Assembly: GCF_016583985.1 (NCBI RefSeq)
Contig: NZ_NRSD01000022.1
Span: forward strand, 1-64,000
Source: Thiocapsa imhoffii
GTDB taxonomy: Bacteria > Pseudomonadota > Gammaproteobacteria > Chromatiales > Chromatiaceae
Length of the DNA stretch: 64,000 nt
Direction of reading: 5' to 3'
The notes below the pieces were generated by a model that worked only from the letters and a program-made list of their open reading frames with translations, was not told the DNA's origin and searched no databases. This document shows positions 20,754 to 31,162 of this stretch, one piece after another (position 1 is the first letter of the stretch; every line of letters begins with the position of its first letter). Position numbers and translations under genes: made by a program.

Positions 20754-22049
20754 ATGCAGGTTTCGGTGGAGACGGGAGAGGGGCTCGAGCGACGGCTGAC
20801 CATTGAGCTGCCTTACGAGCAGATCGCCTCGGAAGTGGATAAGCGCTTGCAGGAGATGTCCCGCAATGCGCGTCTGCCGGGATTCCGTCCGGGCAAGGTT
20901 CCGATACAGGTGCTGCGCAAGCGCTACGGTGAGGCCGTGCGCCGCGAAATTTTCGGCGAGATGGTCGAGAGCAGTTTTCCCGAGGCAGTCGCGCAAACAT
21001 CCCTGCGTCCCGCTGGGATGCCGCGGATCGAACCCAGTATCGATCTGGCGGAACAGCGCATCGGATATACCGCCGTCTTCGAGATCCTGCCGGAGTTCGA
21101 GATCGTGTCGCTTGCGGATCGGGTGTTGAAATCCCCGATCAGCGAGATCACCGAGGCCGATGTCGAGACCATGATCGAGACCCTGCGCCGCCAACGCGCC
21201 AACTGGGTCGTGACGGAACAACCGGCCGAGCTTGGCGACCGCCTAACGATCAATTTCACCGGGACGCTCGAGGGCGAGCCCTTCGAGGGCGGATCTGGGC
21301 AAGAGGTGATACTGGAGCTGGGCTCTGGACGGATGATTCCAGGTTTCGAGGCGGGTTTGGTTGGAGCCGAGACCGGTTCGCAACGAACGCTCGAGCTGGT
21401 CTTTCCAGAGTCCTACCATGTCGAGCATCTTGCAGGGAAACCCGTGCGTTTCGAGGTGACGGTCGGGCAGGTCGAGCGCTCCGAGTTGCCCGAGGTCGAT
21501 GCCGACTTCCTTGCGATCTATGGCGTTGAGGATGGCGATCAAGCACGCTTTCGGGCCGATGTGCGCGCGAACATGGAGCGCGAAATGCGCCGACGCCTCG
21601 AGAGTCGTCGCAAGCAGGCGGTGATGGACCTGCTTCTTGAGGCACACGAGGTCGAGATTCCGGGCGTCCTGGTCGAATCCGAGAAACGCGCCATGGCCGA
21701 TCAGATGCGCGAGACATTGGGTCAGGCGAAGCTGGACCTTCCGCTTGAGATGTTTGCCGAGCCGGCGCGTCGTCGGGTGTCGCTCGGACTCATCGTCGGG
21801 GAGATCGTCAAGCAGCAGGGTCTGCAGGCGGATCCTGACCGTGTGCGTGCCGTGGTTGCGGAGAATGCCGCCTCCTACGAACATCCAGAGGCCGTGCTTG
21901 AGTACTTCCTCAAAGACCCCCAAACAATGGCCTCTATTGAAGGCCTGGTGCTGGAGGAGCAGGTAGTCTCCTGGGTCCTCGAACAGGTTCAGCTCGAAGA
22001 GTCGGCCATCACCTTCGCGCAGCTCACGGAGAACGAAAGCCCGTCGTAA
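20754..22049 (+). CDS. tig: Trigger factor
   Basis: Ribosome-associated chaperone and peptidyl-prolyl isomerase, 431 residues. The ribosome-binding signature is LPGFRPGKVP, the FKBP domain includes GDRLTINFTGTLEGEPFEGG, and a C-terminal chaperone domain follows. The ATG at 20754 is in context GGGAGAGATAC; the in-frame ATG at 20682 adds 24 unrelated residues. It heads tig-clpP-clpX-lon-hupB. Confidence 0.96.
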   Translation: MQVSVETGEGLERRLTIELPYEQIASEVDKRLQEMSRNARLPGFRPGKVPIQVLRKRYGEAVRREIFGEMVESSFPEAVAQTSLRPAGMPRIEPSIDLAEQRIGYTAVFEILPEFEIVSLADRVLKSPISEITEADVETMIETLRRQRANWVVTEQPAELGDRLTINFTGTLEGEPFEGGSGQEVILELGSGRMIPGFEAGLVGAETGSQRTLELVFPESYHVEHLAGKPVRFEVTVGQVERSELPEVDADFLAIYGVEDGDQARFRADVRANMEREMRRRLESRRKQAVMDLLLEAHEVEIPGVLVESEKRAMADQMRETLGQAKLDLPLEMFAEPARRRVSLGLIVGEIVKQQGLQADPDRVRAVVAENAASYEHPEAVLEYFLKDPQTMASIEGLVLEEQVVSWVLEQVQLEESAITFAQLTENESPS

Positions 22050-22103
22050 TCGAGCCGGTTCAGCCATTCGGCGGTCGCCAGCATCGCGGTGTCCCGTGCG
22101 CCT

Positions 22104-22127
22104 GGTGTCGGCATGCATGCCGATACC
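22104..22127. repeat. 24-base palindrome between tig and clpP
   Basis: GGTGTCGGCATGCATGCCGATACC is self-complementary except for one G-T pair. It could be the transcript end of tig or an operator site before clpP. Confidence 0.7.
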
Positions 22128-22261
22128 CCAATGCGTCCGGGTCCATCGGCGTGGGCGCGGGTGCGCTCTTGGGTTCGGCCGCGCTCGCGAGGTGCGAGAC
22201 GACCCAGGTCCTTCCTGTTGACACAATCTAGCTCTTCTGCCTCAAAGGCGAGTCTCATCAC

Positions 22262-22921
22262 ATGATCAACGACACGAACAACAACACCGCCATGCGCACC
22301 ACCTGGGAGCCGTCTGGGCTGGGCCTGGTCCCCATCGTGGTTGAACAGACCGCGCGTGGTGAGCGTTCGTTTGATATCTACTCACGCTTGCTCAAGGAGC
22401 GTGTCATTTTCATGGTGGGTCCCGTCGAGGATCACATGGCGAATCTGGTGGTGGCGCAGTTACTCTTTCTCGAATCCGAGAATCCCGACAAAGACATCCA
22501 CCTCTACATCAATTCGCCGGGAGGATCGGTAACCGCTGGTCTGGCGATCTATGACACCATGCGTTTCATTCGTCCTGATGTCAGCACCATGTGCATTGGT
22601 CAAGCCGCCAGTATGGGGGCACTCTTGCTGGCAGGTGGCGCACCCGGGAAGCGGGTTTGTCTGCCGCATTCACGGATGATGATCCATCAGCCGCTCGGTG
22701 GTTTCCAGGGGCAGGCGAGCGATATCGATATCCATGCCCGCGAGATCCTCTATATCCGTGATCGGCTGAATCAAATCCTGGCCCATCACACTGGTCAGTC
22801 GATCGAGAAGATCGCCGATGATACCGAGCGCGATCGTTTCATGAGTGGCGAGGAAGCCGTCGCCTATGGCTTGATTGACCAGGTGATCACCGAGCGTGGT
22901 CCAGCTCCGAAGAAGGCTTGA
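22262..22921 (+). CDS. clpP: ATP-dependent Clp protease proteolytic subunit
   Basis: Serine peptidase of the ClpXP/ClpAP complexes, 219 residues. The catalytic triad is visible at Ser117 ([11 protein letters not shown]), His142 (MMIHQPLGG) and Asp191, offset by six from E. coli numbering. The N-terminal propeptide is short. It lies upstream of clpX on the same strand with a 347-base gap. Confidence 0.96.
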   Translation: MINDTNNNTAMRTTWEPSGLGLVPIVVEQTARGERSFDIYSRLLKERVIFMVGPVEDHMANLVVAQLLFLESENPDKDIHLYINSPGGSVTAGLAIYDTMRFIRPDVSTMCIGQAASMGALLLAGGAPGKRVCLPHSRMMIHQPLGGFQGQASDIDIHAREILYIRDRLNQILAHHTGQSIEKIADDTERDRFMSGEEAVAYGLIDQVITERGPAPKKA

Positions 22922-23268
22922 GATGACGCCCGCGATGGCGGGGGGATCGCACGGGGTGCCTGCGCGTCAGTCAGGCGAAGCAGGCGGTGAGGGTGCGGCC
23001 GGATTCGTCACCAGCTGATGTTGCCCCGGGTCGTGATGGTGCGCGGCCTCGGACCATCAGCGACCCGACGCTGGGATGGGGTGAGGGCATCTCTCGACCG
23101 AGTGCGACGCCTGGTGGCGCCTGGATGTGTCGCTGCGGTTTCGGCCGTGGCAGTGCCGTGGTCTGCGTCCCGATCTTGCCATTCAACCTCAAATCGTTAT
23201 GATGGAATCAGCTCCGCCAGGGCACCTGTCACCCTGCATCCAACCGAACGCACGGAGACCCAACTGCG
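22922..23268 (+). other. Intergenic region clpP to clpX
   Basis: 347 bases. A small hairpin (CCCGC-GATG-GCGGG, 22929-22942) lies just after clpP. The rest is GC-rich without a recognisable gene, and its length suggests a separate clpX promoter. Confidence 0.4.
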
Positions 23269-24543
23269 ATGAGTGCAAATAGCCACGGTAAGGGCGACGA
23301 CGGGAAACTACTCTACTGCTCCTTCTGCGGCAAGAGCCAGCACGAAGTCCGCAAGTTGATTGCTGGTCCGTCCGTTTTCATCTGTGACGAATGTGTCGAA
23401 CTCTGTAACGACATCATTCGCGAGGAGATGCAGGATAGCGTCGGTGAAGCGACGAGCGGATTACCCAAGCCGCGTGAGATCAATGCGCGCCTCGATGAGT
23501 TCGTGATCGGACAGGAGCAGGCGAAAAAGGTCCTGTCGGTCGCGGTCTACAACCACTACAAACGACTTGAGGTCTCCGAGGCAAAGGAAGACATCGAGAT
23601 CGCCAAGAGCAACATCCTCCTCATCGGGCCCACCGGCTCGGGAAAGACGTTACTTGCCGAGACGCTGGCACGGCTGCTCAACGTTCCCTTCACGATTGCC
23701 GATGCAACGACCCTGACCGAAGCGGGATACGTGGGCGAGGACGTCGAAAATATCATTCAAAAATTGTTGCAGAAATGCGACTACGATGTCGAGAAGGCGC
23801 AGACCGGAATCGTCTACATCGATGAGATCGATAAGATTTCCCGTAAGTCAGACAATCCATCCATCACGCGTGACGTCTCGGGCGAGGGTGTTCAACAAGC
23901 CCTGCTCAAGTTAATCGAAGGGACGATTGCGTCCGTGCCTCCACAAGGGGGACGTAAGCATCCGCAACAAGAGTTTCTGCAGGTCGACACCTCGAACATC
24001 CTCTTCATCGTCGGTGGCGCATTCGCCGGGTTGGATCGCGTTATCCAGAATCGTTCGCGCAAGACCGGAATCGGGTTTTCAGCGGAGGTTCACAGTCAGG
24101 ATGACCGACGCCAAATTGGTGAACTCTTGAGCGCCGTGGAGCCGGAGGATCTGATTCGCTATGGCTTGATCCCTGAGTTCGTCGGTCGTCTGCCGGTCAT
24201 GGCCACCCTTGAAGAACTCGACGAGCCGGCACTGGTACGCATCTTGACCGAGCCGAAGCATGCCTTGGTGAAGCAGTACCAGCGCCTATTCGAAATGGAG
24301 GGGGTCGAACTCGAACTCCGCGAGGACGCACTGCGCGGGATTGCCGTGAAGGCCATGGAACGGAAGACGGGAGCGCGCGGGTTGCGGACCATCATGGAGC
24401 AAGTGCTGCTTGATATCATGTACGATCTACCCTCGATGGAACAGGTTGGGAAGGTCGTGATCGATGCCTCGGTGATCGCTGGCGAAAACAAGCCCTTCCT
24501 GATCTACGACGGTCTCGAGAAGCAGGCGGTGGCCGCTGATTGA
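23269..24543 (+). CDS. clpX: ClpX, ATPase subunit of ClpXP
   Basis: AAA+ unfoldase that feeds substrates to ClpP, 424 residues. The N-terminal zinc domain has Cys17, Cys20, Cys39 and Cys42. Walker A is [14 protein letters not shown], Walker B is [10 protein letters not shown], the pore loop lies near GYVGEDVEN, and the IGF-type ClpP loop reads TGIGFSAEV. Confidence 0.97.
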   Translation: MSANSHGKGDDGKLLYCSFCGKSQHEVRKLIAGPSVFICDECVELCNDIIREEMQDSVGEATSGLPKPREINARLDEFVIGQEQAKKVLSVAVYNHYKRLEVSEAKEDIEIAKSNILLIGPTGSGKTLLAETLARLLNVPFTIADATTLTEAGYVGEDVENIIQKLLQKCDYDVEKAQTGIVYIDEIDKISRKSDNPSITRDVSGEGVQQALLKLIEGTIASVPPQGGRKHPQQEFLQVDTSNILFIVGGAFAGLDRVIQNRSRKTGIGFSAEVHSQDDRRQIGELLSAVEPEDLIRYGLIPEFVGRLPVMATLEELDEPALVRILTEPKHALVKQYQRLFEMEGVELELREDALRGIAVKAMERKTGARGLRTIMEQVLLDIMYDLPSMEQVGKVVIDASVIAGENKPFLIYDGLEKQAVAAD

Positions 24544-24587
24544 GTGCCCGAAGACGTCTGACCAGCGCGATGCCTTTGTCCCCGGAT

Positions 24588-24608
24588 CGGACTTCTCATT
24601 GAAGTCCG
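24588..24608. other. Hairpin between clpX and lon
   Basis: CGGACTTC, loop TCATT, GAAGTCCG: an 8-bp perfect stem 45 bases after clpX, without a T run. It may be the clpX transcript end. Confidence 0.5.
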
Positions 24609-24689
24609 CATCCCATGCCCTGATCCTCATCCCAGCCCCTCAATCCCCGACCACCCGAGTAGCCCGCCCCTCAGGGCGAGGCGAGATGT

Positions 24690-24715
24690 GTTGATCTCTC
24701 GGGTCGTCCCCATCA
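24690..24715 (+). promoter_or_regulatory. Possible heat-shock (sigma-32) promoter of lon
   Basis: GTTGAT, 12 bases, CCCCATCA resembles the sigma-32 consensus CTTGAA-N(11-16)-CCCCATNT; lon is a classical heat-shock gene. Against it, transcription would start only about 10 bases before the lon ATG, leaving almost no leader. Confidence 0.35.
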
Positions 24716-24730
24716 CGAGAATGGATCTTC

Positions 24731-27190
24731 ATGGCGCACCACGATTCTGCTTCACATCCGTCCAACCCCTCTCAGCATGACGTCCCGGTCCTTCCGCTCA
24801 GGGATGTCGTGGTCTATCCGCACATGGTGATTCCATTGTTCGTCGGTCGCGAGAAATCCATTCAGGCGCTCGACGCCGCCATGGTGAGCGATAAGCAAAT
24901 CCTGCTCATCGCGCAGAAAAGCGCGGATGTCGATGACCCTGGTGTCGCGGATCTTCACGAGATCGGCACCTTGGCGAACATCCTACAGTTGCTCAGGCTT
25001 CCCGATGGCACGGTCAAGGTCTTGGTCGAGGGCAATGAGCGTGCGCGGATCGAACGTTTCCTGACGACCGAAGAGTCTTTCTCCGCGCGCATCGAGCCTC
25101 TAGCCGATCATCTCGAGATCGAGGAGCGCGAACAAGAAGTCCTGATGCGCTCGGCCGTGACCCTGTTCGATCAGTACGTGAAGCTGAACAAGAAGGTGCC
25201 GCCCGAGGTTCTCACATCACTGTCGAGCATTGATGAGGCCGGTCGTCTCGCGGACACCATGGCCGCTCACATGTCCTTGAAATTGGACGAGAAACAGCGC
25301 GTCCTTCAGATGATCGATGTGCAAGAGCGGCTTGAGCATCTGATGGGTCTGATGGAATCCGAGAACGACATCCTCCAGATGGAGAAACGGATTCGCGGAC
25401 GTGTGAAGCGGCAGATGGAGAAGAATCAGCGCGAGTACTATCTCAACGAACAAATGAAGGCGATCCAAAAGGAATTGGGCGAACTCGAGGATGCTCCGAA
25501 CGAGATCGAGGATCTCGCCAAGCGTATCGAGGCCGCGGGGATGCCACGCGAGGCGAAAAACAAAGCCGTGGGTGAGCTGAATAAGCTCAAGCTGATGTCG
25601 CCGATGTCCGCTGAGGCAACGGTCGTTCGAAACTACATCGATACCCTGGTGGCGGTGCCCTGGAAAAAACGGACCCGGATTCGCAACGACATCAAGGTCG
25701 CTGAAGCAGTCTTAGACAAGGATCACTACGGGCTCGAGCGCGTGAAGGAGCGGATTTTAGAGTACCTTGCGGTACAACAACGGGTGCGCAAGCTCAAAGG
25801 ACCGATTCTGTGCTTGGTCGGTCCCCCAGGTGTGGGGAAGACCTCGCTCGGCCAATCGATTGCGAAGGCGACCAATCGTCAGTTCGTCCGAATGTCACTC
25901 GGCGGCGTCCGCGACGAGGCGGAGATCCGCGGGCATCGGCGCACCTATATTGGGGCCCTGCCCGGCAAGATCATTCAGAATCTCTCCAAGGCGGGTTCCC
26001 GCAACGCCTTCTTCCTGCTCGATGAAATTGACAAGATGGCGATGGATTTCCGCGGTGACCCAGCGTCGGCCTTGCTCGAGGTGCTGGATCCAGAGCAGAA
26101 CCACACCTTCAACGACCATTACCTGGAGGTTGATTTCGATCTCTCGGAGGTGATGTTCGTCGCGACGGCGAATACCCTGAACATTCCCCCGGCGTTGCTC
26201 GACCGTATGGAAGTCATTCGGCTGTCCGGCTACACGGAGGACGAAAAGGTGGCGATCGCCGAGCGCTACCTGTTGCCGAAGCAGATGAAGAATAACGGCT
26301 TGAAGAGCGGCGAATTGGTGATCCGCGAGAGTGCATTGCGAGACGTCATTCGACACTACACACGTGAAGCGGGGGTCCGTAACCTCGAGCGGGAGATCTC
26401 CAAGATCTGTCGTAAGGTCGTGAAGGAGGTCTTGCTCAAGAAACGCGAGACGACCACCACCGTCACGCCAAGGATTCTGGAGAAATATCTGGGCGTGCAG
26501 CGCTTCCGCTACGGACGGGCTGATGAGCATGATCAAATCGGCCAAGTCACGGGTCTGGCGTGGACTGAGGTCGGTGGTGAGTTGTTGCGAATCGAGTCGG
26601 CCCTGGTTCCCGGAAAGGGCAAGTTTACCTATACCGGCCAACTCGGTGACGTCATGCAGGAGTCCATTCAGGCGGCCATGACGGTCGTGCGAGCACGCGC
26701 GGACTCACTCGGCGTGCCAGTGGATTTTCATAACACGTACGACGTGCACATCCACGTGCCAGAAGGTGCGACACCAAAGGACGGGCCGAGTGCCGGCGTG
26801 GCGATGTGTACCGCATTGGTGTCGGCGCTCACCAGGATCCCGGTTCGCTCGAGTGTGGCCATGACCGGGGAGATCACCCTGCGTGGCGAGGTGCTGCCGA
26901 TCGGTGGGCTTAAGGAGAAGTTGCTCGCCGCCCATCGCGGGGGTATTGAAACGGTGATCATTCCGCACGAGAACGAGCGCGATCTCACCGAAATTCCTAA
27001 GAACATCAAACAACATCTCAAGATTCATCCGGTTCGCTGGATTGATGAGGTCCTTGATCTCGCCTTGACTGATCGCCCCGCGCGGGTCGTCGCCGAGGCA
27101 GAGGGGAATGATCCGATCCGTGTCGACGATGACTCGCGCGAAGCGAACACGGATGCGGCACGTGATCAGGCCGCCCGGCTCCATCACTGA
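24731..27190 (+). CDS. lon: ATP-dependent protease Lon
   Basis: Cytosolic AAA+ serine protease that removes misfolded and regulatory proteins, 819 residues. The N-terminal substrate domain starts at [15 protein letters not shown]. Walker A is [12 protein letters not shown]. The catalytic dyad is Ser687 ([11 protein letters not shown]) and Lys730 ([10 protein letters not shown]), 43 residues apart as in E. coli. The C-terminal tail after the protease domain is acidic. No good Shine-Dalgarno sequence is seen before the ATG. Confidence 0.97.
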   Translation: MAHHDSASHPSNPSQHDVPVLPLRDVVVYPHMVIPLFVGREKSIQALDAAMVSDKQILLIAQKSADVDDPGVADLHEIGTLANILQLLRLPDGTVKVLVEGNERARIERFLTTEESFSARIEPLADHLEIEEREQEVLMRSAVTLFDQYVKLNKKVPPEVLTSLSSIDEAGRLADTMAAHMSLKLDEKQRVLQMIDVQERLEHLMGLMESENDILQMEKRIRGRVKRQMEKNQREYYLNEQMKAIQKELGELEDAPNEIEDLAKRIEAAGMPREAKNKAVGELNKLKLMSPMSAEATVVRNYIDTLVAVPWKKRTRIRNDIKVAEAVLDKDHYGLERVKERILEYLAVQQRVRKLKGPILCLVGPPGVGKTSLGQSIAKATNRQFVRMSLGGVRDEAEIRGHRRTYIGALPGKIIQNLSKAGSRNAFFLLDEIDKMAMDFRGDPASALLEVLDPEQNHTFNDHYLEVDFDLSEVMFVATANTLNIPPALLDRMEVIRLSGYTEDEKVAIAERYLLPKQMKNNGLKSGELVIRESALRDVIRHYTREAGVRNLEREISKICRKVVKEVLLKKRETTTTVTPRILEKYLGVQRFRYGRADEHDQIGQVTGLAWTEVGGELLRIESALVPGKGKFTYTGQLGDVMQESIQAAMTVVRARADSLGVPVDFHNTYDVHIHVPEGATPKDGPSAGVAMCTALVSALTRIPVRSSVAMTGEITLRGEVLPIGGLKEKLLAAHRGGIETVIIPHENERDLTEIPKNIKQHLKIHPVRWIDEVLDLALTDRPARVVAEAEGNDPIRVDDDSREANTDAARDQAARLHH

Positions 27191-27542
27191 ATGCCGATGA
27201 CCTGATGTAAGCGGTGGTGTGCGTGCCTGGATGATCAGCCCCGTCCCGGTCACATCCGGGACGGACCACGCGACGCGAGACCTAGTGCCGCCGCTCATGA
27301 GGCGTGACCGACCGTATCCGTTGGTCTCGCTCTCATCATCCGGTCGCGGCTGAAAATCATGGTTGCCCTGACCCTGACTCCGATTTAGCATGCCCGCAGG
27401 ACACGGTCATCGACGAGGTGGCGGGGGGACGATCGCTGATGAGCGTACCGGATCGCAGTCACTCGGTGTCCGCGGTTCTGGCAGCGTCGAGACAGCACAG
27501 GAGTTGGAGCAAACCGATGCAAGAGAGTCAACTGGGGGAGCA
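27191..27542 (+). other. Intergenic region lon to hupB
   Basis: 352 bases carrying the lon 3' hairpin and presumably the hupB promoter. No gene is recognised. Confidence 0.4.
27241..27264. other. Hairpin after lon
   Basis: CCGTCCCGG, loop TCACAT, CCGGGACGG: a 9-bp perfect GC-rich stem about 50 bases after the lon stop. There is no T run. Confidence 0.55.
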
Positions 27543-27815
27543 ATGAATAAGTCGGAACTCATCGAAAAAATGGCGGATGCCGCGGAGATCTCGAAGGTTG
27601 CCGCGAGCAAAGCGCTCGATGCCTTCACGGATGAAATTGCCATAGCGCTCAAAGAAGGACAAACGGTCTCACTGATCGGCTTTGGAACCTTCACTGTGAA
27701 GGAACGTGCCGCGCGGACCGGCCGCAACCCTCAGACTGGGGCGCCGATCGAGATCAAGGCGTCGAAGACACCGTCATTTAAGGCTGGCAAGGCCCTGAAG
27801 GACGCAGTACAATAA
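27543..27815 (+). CDS. hupB: DNA-binding protein HU (beta type)
   Basis: Nucleoid histone-like protein, 90 residues. [18 protein letters not shown] begins the family fold, [21 protein letters not shown] is the DNA-bending arm with its Arg/Pro tip, and the C-terminus is [18 protein letters not shown] lies just before the ATG. Its position after lon and before ppiD is the classical hupB place. Two tRNA genes follow within 35 bases and may share the transcript. Confidence 0.96.
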   Translation: MNKSELIEKMADAAEISKVAASKALDAFTDEIAIALKEGQTVSLIGFGTFTVKERAARTGRNPQTGAPIEIKASKTPSFKAGKALKDAVQ

Positions 27816-27849
27816 GCAGAGCTCGGAATTGGGCGCCACACCCAATCTC

Positions 27850-27925
27850 GGGTGCTTAGCTCAGCTGGGAGAGCATCGCCCTTACAAGGCGAGGGTCGCA
27901 GGTTCGATCCCTGCAGCACCCACCA
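27850..27925 (+). tRNA. tRNA-Val (anticodon TAC)
   Basis: Cloverleaf of 76 bases: acceptor GGGTGCT/AGCACCC, anticodon loop CTTACAA (anticodon TAC), T loop GGTTCGATCC and encoded CCA. A small inverted repeat (ATTGGG/CCCAAT, 27828-27846) precedes it after hupB. Confidence 0.97.
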
Positions 27926-27932
27926 GATTTAC

Positions 27933-28009
27933 GGAGCGGTAGTTCAGTTGGTTAGAATACCGGCCTGTCACGCCGGGGGTCGCGGGTTCGAGCCCCGTCC
28001 GCTCCGCCA
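27933..28009 (+). tRNA. tRNA-Asp (anticodon GTC)
   Basis: Cloverleaf of 77 bases: acceptor GGAGCGG/CCGCTCC, anticodon loop CTGTCAC (anticodon GTC), T loop GGTTCGAGCC and encoded CCA. It lies 7 bases after tRNA-Val. Confidence 0.97.
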
Positions 28010-28018
28010 TCTTCACTG

Positions 28019-28054
28019 ATCGGGGGTCTCAGCACGAGGTCCCCGATTCCTTTT
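28019..28054 (+). terminator. Terminator after the tRNA pair
   Basis: ATCGGGGGTCTC (28019-28030) pairs with GAGGTCCCCGAT (28036-28047) over 12 bp with two wobble pairs, and the sequence TCCTTTT follows. It ends the hupB/tRNA transcript before ppiD. Confidence 0.85.
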
Positions 28055-28100
28055 CAGCCCAAGGCTGTTTCCTGCATTCACCAACGCCTTGTAACCACTC

Positions 28101-30023
28101 ATGCTCATTGCCATTCGGGAACGCGCCCAAGGTTGGCTTGCCTGGGTTATCGTGATCTTCATCAGTATCCCGTTCGCCCTCTGGGGCATCCAATCCTACC
28201 TTGGGGTTGGCGGGGAGCCTGTCGTCGCAACCGTCAATGGTGTCGAGATCGGGGAGCGTGATCTCAGCCGCCGCGTGCAGCAGACCCGCATCGAACTGCG
28301 CGAACGCTTGGGCGCCGGTTACGATCCAGCCCTGTTCGAGGACGGACGCCTCCGCGCCGAGGTGCTCGACGACATCATTCGCCAAACCCTTCTGCTGGAG
28401 ACCTCGAACCGCATCGGGATGCGGGTCTCGGATGCGGAGTTGCAGCTCCAGATCCTGTCGGAGCCGGCGTTCCAGCGCGACGGGCGTTTCGATCGGGAAA
28501 CCTACGAGCGCCTGTTGCAGATTCAAGGGTTATCGCCGGCTCGCTTCGAGGCGCAACTCCGCTCGCAATTAATCGGCAATCAACTGTTGCGGGCAGTGGT
28601 CGGCAGCGAGTTGGTCACCGGGGTCGAACTGTCCAACTATCAACGCTTAGTTGGGCAGGAGCGTGATTTTGCGATCATTCGCCTCCCGGTCGAGGAGTTC
28701 CTTGACACCGACCCGGTTGATGAAGCCCAAATCCTGGCCTACTACGAGTCCAATGCGGCGAGCTTCCAACGACCCGAAATGGTCAAGCTCGACATGATCG
28801 TGCTCGACGTCGCCGATCTCGCGCAGGATGTCAGCATTGATGACGAAGAGTTGCGCGCGCTCTATGAAGAGGATCTCTCGCAGTTTGGTCAGCGCGAACA
28901 GCGCGCCGTGCGCCATCTGTTGAGAAGTGTGGCGCAAACCGCCGATGAGGCGGTCGCCGAGCAAGCCCTTGCTGAACTGACGGCCATCCGTGAGCGGATC
29001 CTCGCCGGCGAGTCGTTCGCTGATTTGGCGCGGACCTCCTCTGAAGACCCGGCGAGCGCGAGCGAGGGTGGCTCGCTTGGCACCATCGAGCAGGGTTTGA
29101 TGGATCCGGTGTTCGATCTGGTTGCCTTCTCGTTACCCGAGGGTGAAGTCAGTCAGCCGATTCGAACCCGTTTTGGATACCATCTGATCGAGGTCACCGA
29201 GATCATCCCGCCGGCAACCCGGTCATTCGACGAGGTGAAAGAGGAACTCCGTGCCCAGGTCTCCCGGCAGCGTGCCGAGTCACTGTATTACGATCTTGGC
29301 GAGCGGCTGGCAAATGTGGCCTATGAGTCCCCGGACAGCCTCGAGCCGGCAGCGGATGAACTTGGCTTGACCCTGCGGCAGACCGACTGGTTGGATCGAA
29401 ATGGTGGCGATGACTTGCTGGCACAGCCCCGTGTGATCGGCGCGGCCTTCAGTGATGATGTCCTCATCGGTCGCAACAACAGCGACCTGATCGAGCCCGT
29501 ACCCGATGTCCTACGTGCCGTCGTGTTGCGCGTCGCGGATCACCGCGAGGCGAGTATCCGTGATCTCGACGAGGTTCGAGAGGATATCGTTGCGGCGATC
29601 CAGAGCGAGCGTGCACGTACGGCCGCCCTGGCAGCCGGCCAGGAACTGGTCGATCAGCTGCGCGAGGGGACGGCGCGCACGGATCTCAGTATCCCGTGGG
29701 AGGTTGAGCTGCTCGAAGCCATCGAGCGCATGGACCCATCGATCCCCGGGCCGATTCGCGAGCTGGCGTTCAAGCTACCGGTTCCGGATGCGTCGCAACC
29801 CAGTGTCGGTCTGGCTGAGTTCGGGACGGGCGATGTCGCTGTAGTCCAGTTGGATGCGGTTCGGGATGGCGAGATGAGTCCACGCGATGACCCAGAGGTG
29901 CTCGCGGAGGCGAATTTGCTGGGGCAACTGATCGGCCGTCATAGCTACGAGGCGATGTTGAGTGACATCGCGACCCGCGCCAAGATCGAACGTCGTCCAA
30001 TCACGACCGGAGCAGAGCTCTAA
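28101..30023 (+). CDS. ppiD: Periplasmic folding factor PpiD (SurA N-terminal and parvulin domains)
   Basis: Membrane-anchored periplasmic chaperone near the Sec translocon, 640 residues. The short cytosolic N-terminus is followed by a transmembrane helix (about 13-33), a SurA-type N-terminal domain beginning TVNGVEIGERDLSRRVQQ, a parvulin domain (about 265-375, with RAVRHLL, SFADLARTSSEDPAS and GYHLIEV), and a second SurA-like half. No clear Shine-Dalgarno sequence precedes the ATG. The lon-hupB-ppiD order is conserved. Confidence 0.93.
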   Translation: MLIAIRERAQGWLAWVIVIFISIPFALWGIQSYLGVGGEPVVATVNGVEIGERDLSRRVQQTRIELRERLGAGYDPALFEDGRLRAEVLDDIIRQTLLLETSNRIGMRVSDAELQLQILSEPAFQRDGRFDRETYERLLQIQGLSPARFEAQLRSQLIGNQLLRAVVGSELVTGVELSNYQRLVGQERDFAIIRLPVEEFLDTDPVDEAQILAYYESNAASFQRPEMVKLDMIVLDVADLAQDVSIDDEELRALYEEDLSQFGQREQRAVRHLLRSVAQTADEAVAEQALAELTAIRERILAGESFADLARTSSEDPASASEGGSLGTIEQGLMDPVFDLVAFSLPEGEVSQPIRTRFGYHLIEVTEIIPPATRSFDEVKEELRAQVSRQRAESLYYDLGERLANVAYESPDSLEPAADELGLTLRQTDWLDRNGGDDLLAQPRVIGAAFSDDVLIGRNNSDLIEPVPDVLRAVVLRVADHREASIRDLDEVREDIVAAIQSERARTAALAAGQELVDQLREGTARTDLSIPWEVELLEAIERMDPSIPGPIRELAFKLPVPDASQPSVGLAEFGTGDVAVVQLDAVRDGEMSPRDDPEVLAEANLLGQLIGRHSYEAMLSDIATRAKIERRPITTGAEL

Positions 30024-30069
30024 CCACGCAAGGACTGGACGTGAGTCACGCCGCGACCCGCTTCAGGTC

Positions 30070-30104
30070 CGCGAGAGGGCCTGATTCCATCAGGTCCTCT
30101 CGCG
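30070..30104. terminator. Bidirectional stem-loop between ppiD and fabI
   Basis: A 16-bp stem with one wobble pair and a 3-base loop (CGCGAGAGGGCCTGAT against ATCAGGTCCTCTCGCG) lies between two convergent stops. There is no T run on either side. Confidence 0.75.
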
Positions 30105-30111
30105 TCCTCGC

Positions 30112-30888
30112 TCAGCCGAGACCGAGAATGTGGTAGCCCGTGTCGACGTAGAGCACGTCACCGGTGATGCCGCTCGCTAGATCGGAACAGAGGAAGGCCG
30201 CCGCGTTTCCGACCTCCTCGATGCTGACGTTGCGTCTCAGCGGTGTGCGTTCCTCGACTTTCTTTAGCATGTCACGAAAATCGGAGATCCCCGCGGCGGC
30301 CAGGGTGCGGATCGGCCCGGCCGAGATGGCGTTCACGCGGATGCCCAGCGGGCCAAGTGAGGCGGCGAGATACCGCATGTTTGCCTCAAGACTTGCCTTG
30401 GCGACGCCCATCACGTTGTAATTCGGAACCGCCCGCACGGCACCCAGATAGCTCATGGTGAGCAGGGCGCCGTGGCGCCCGGACATCATCTCGCGGCCAC
30501 CCTTTGCCAACGCGGCGAAGCTGTACGAACTGATGTCGTGCGCGGTCGCGAAACCCTCACGAGTGACCGCGTCGACATAATCGCCTTCGAGTTGCTCCTT
30601 GGGGGCGAAGGCGACCGAGTGAACGATGGCGTCGAGGCCGTCCCAGCGTGAGCCGAGGGCTTCGAACAACGCGGAGATCGCAGCGTCACTGCCAACGTCG
30701 AGTGGGAGGGCGATGTCCGAACCACACTTGCGAGCCATGTCCTCGACCCGCGCCTTCAGCTTATCGTTCTGATACGTCAAGGCGATGTCGGCACCCTCTC
30801 GATGCATCGCCTCGGCGCAGCCCCAGGCGATGGATCGGTTGCTCGCGACTCCGGTGACGAGGATTTTTTTTCCGCTTAGGAATCCCAT
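30112..30888 (-). CDS. fabI: Enoyl-[acyl-carrier-protein] reductase (NADH) FabI
   Basis: Last step of each fatty acid elongation cycle, reducing enoyl-ACP. It has 258 residues starting [20 protein letters not shown]. The catalytic set Tyr147, Tyr157 and Lys164 (YNVMGVAK) matches E. coli 146/156/163, and [10 protein letters not shown] follows. Position 93 is Ala where E. coli has Gly (HSVAFAP against HSIGFAP). An upstream in-frame ATG at 30909 lacks a ribosome site. It is convergent with ppiD. Confidence 0.96.
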   Translation of the reverse strand: MGFLSGKKILVTGVASNRSIAWGCAEAMHREGADIALTYQNDKLKARVEDMARKCGSDIALPLDVGSDAAISALFEALGSRWDGLDAIVHSVAFAPKEQLEGDYVDAVTREGFATAHDISSYSFAALAKGGREMMSGRHGALLTMSYLGAVRAVPNYNVMGVAKASLEANMRYLAASLGPLGIRVNAISAGPIRTLAAAGISDFRDMLKKVEERTPLRRNVSIEEVGNAAAFLCSDLASGITGDVLYVDTGYHILGLG

Positions 30889-31162
30889 TGATTTCGATCT
30901 CTTTGTCATGCAGTGGTCGCCGCCGTTTGGCGGCCGTTGAGTCGCGCAAGGGCTACTGCTTGAACACAGCGGCCGGTCTTGCCGCGGATGAACCTTGGAC
31001 TTTTGGGTGGGATCGTCCGAAGATGTCGCATCTAGACATAACGGGGTGGGTGATCCGCTATCGGCTGTCGGGTGTTTTTTTCTGCCATGCCCCAATGTCC
31101 AAACCGAACACTACAGAAACTCGCTTATCGGTGAAAGGTCCTGCGTGCGCTGGCTCCTTGTG

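Noticed and set aside
27850..28009. tRNA genes as an attachment site for a genomic island
   Set aside because: No integrase, no repeated tRNA 3' end and only core genes on both sides.
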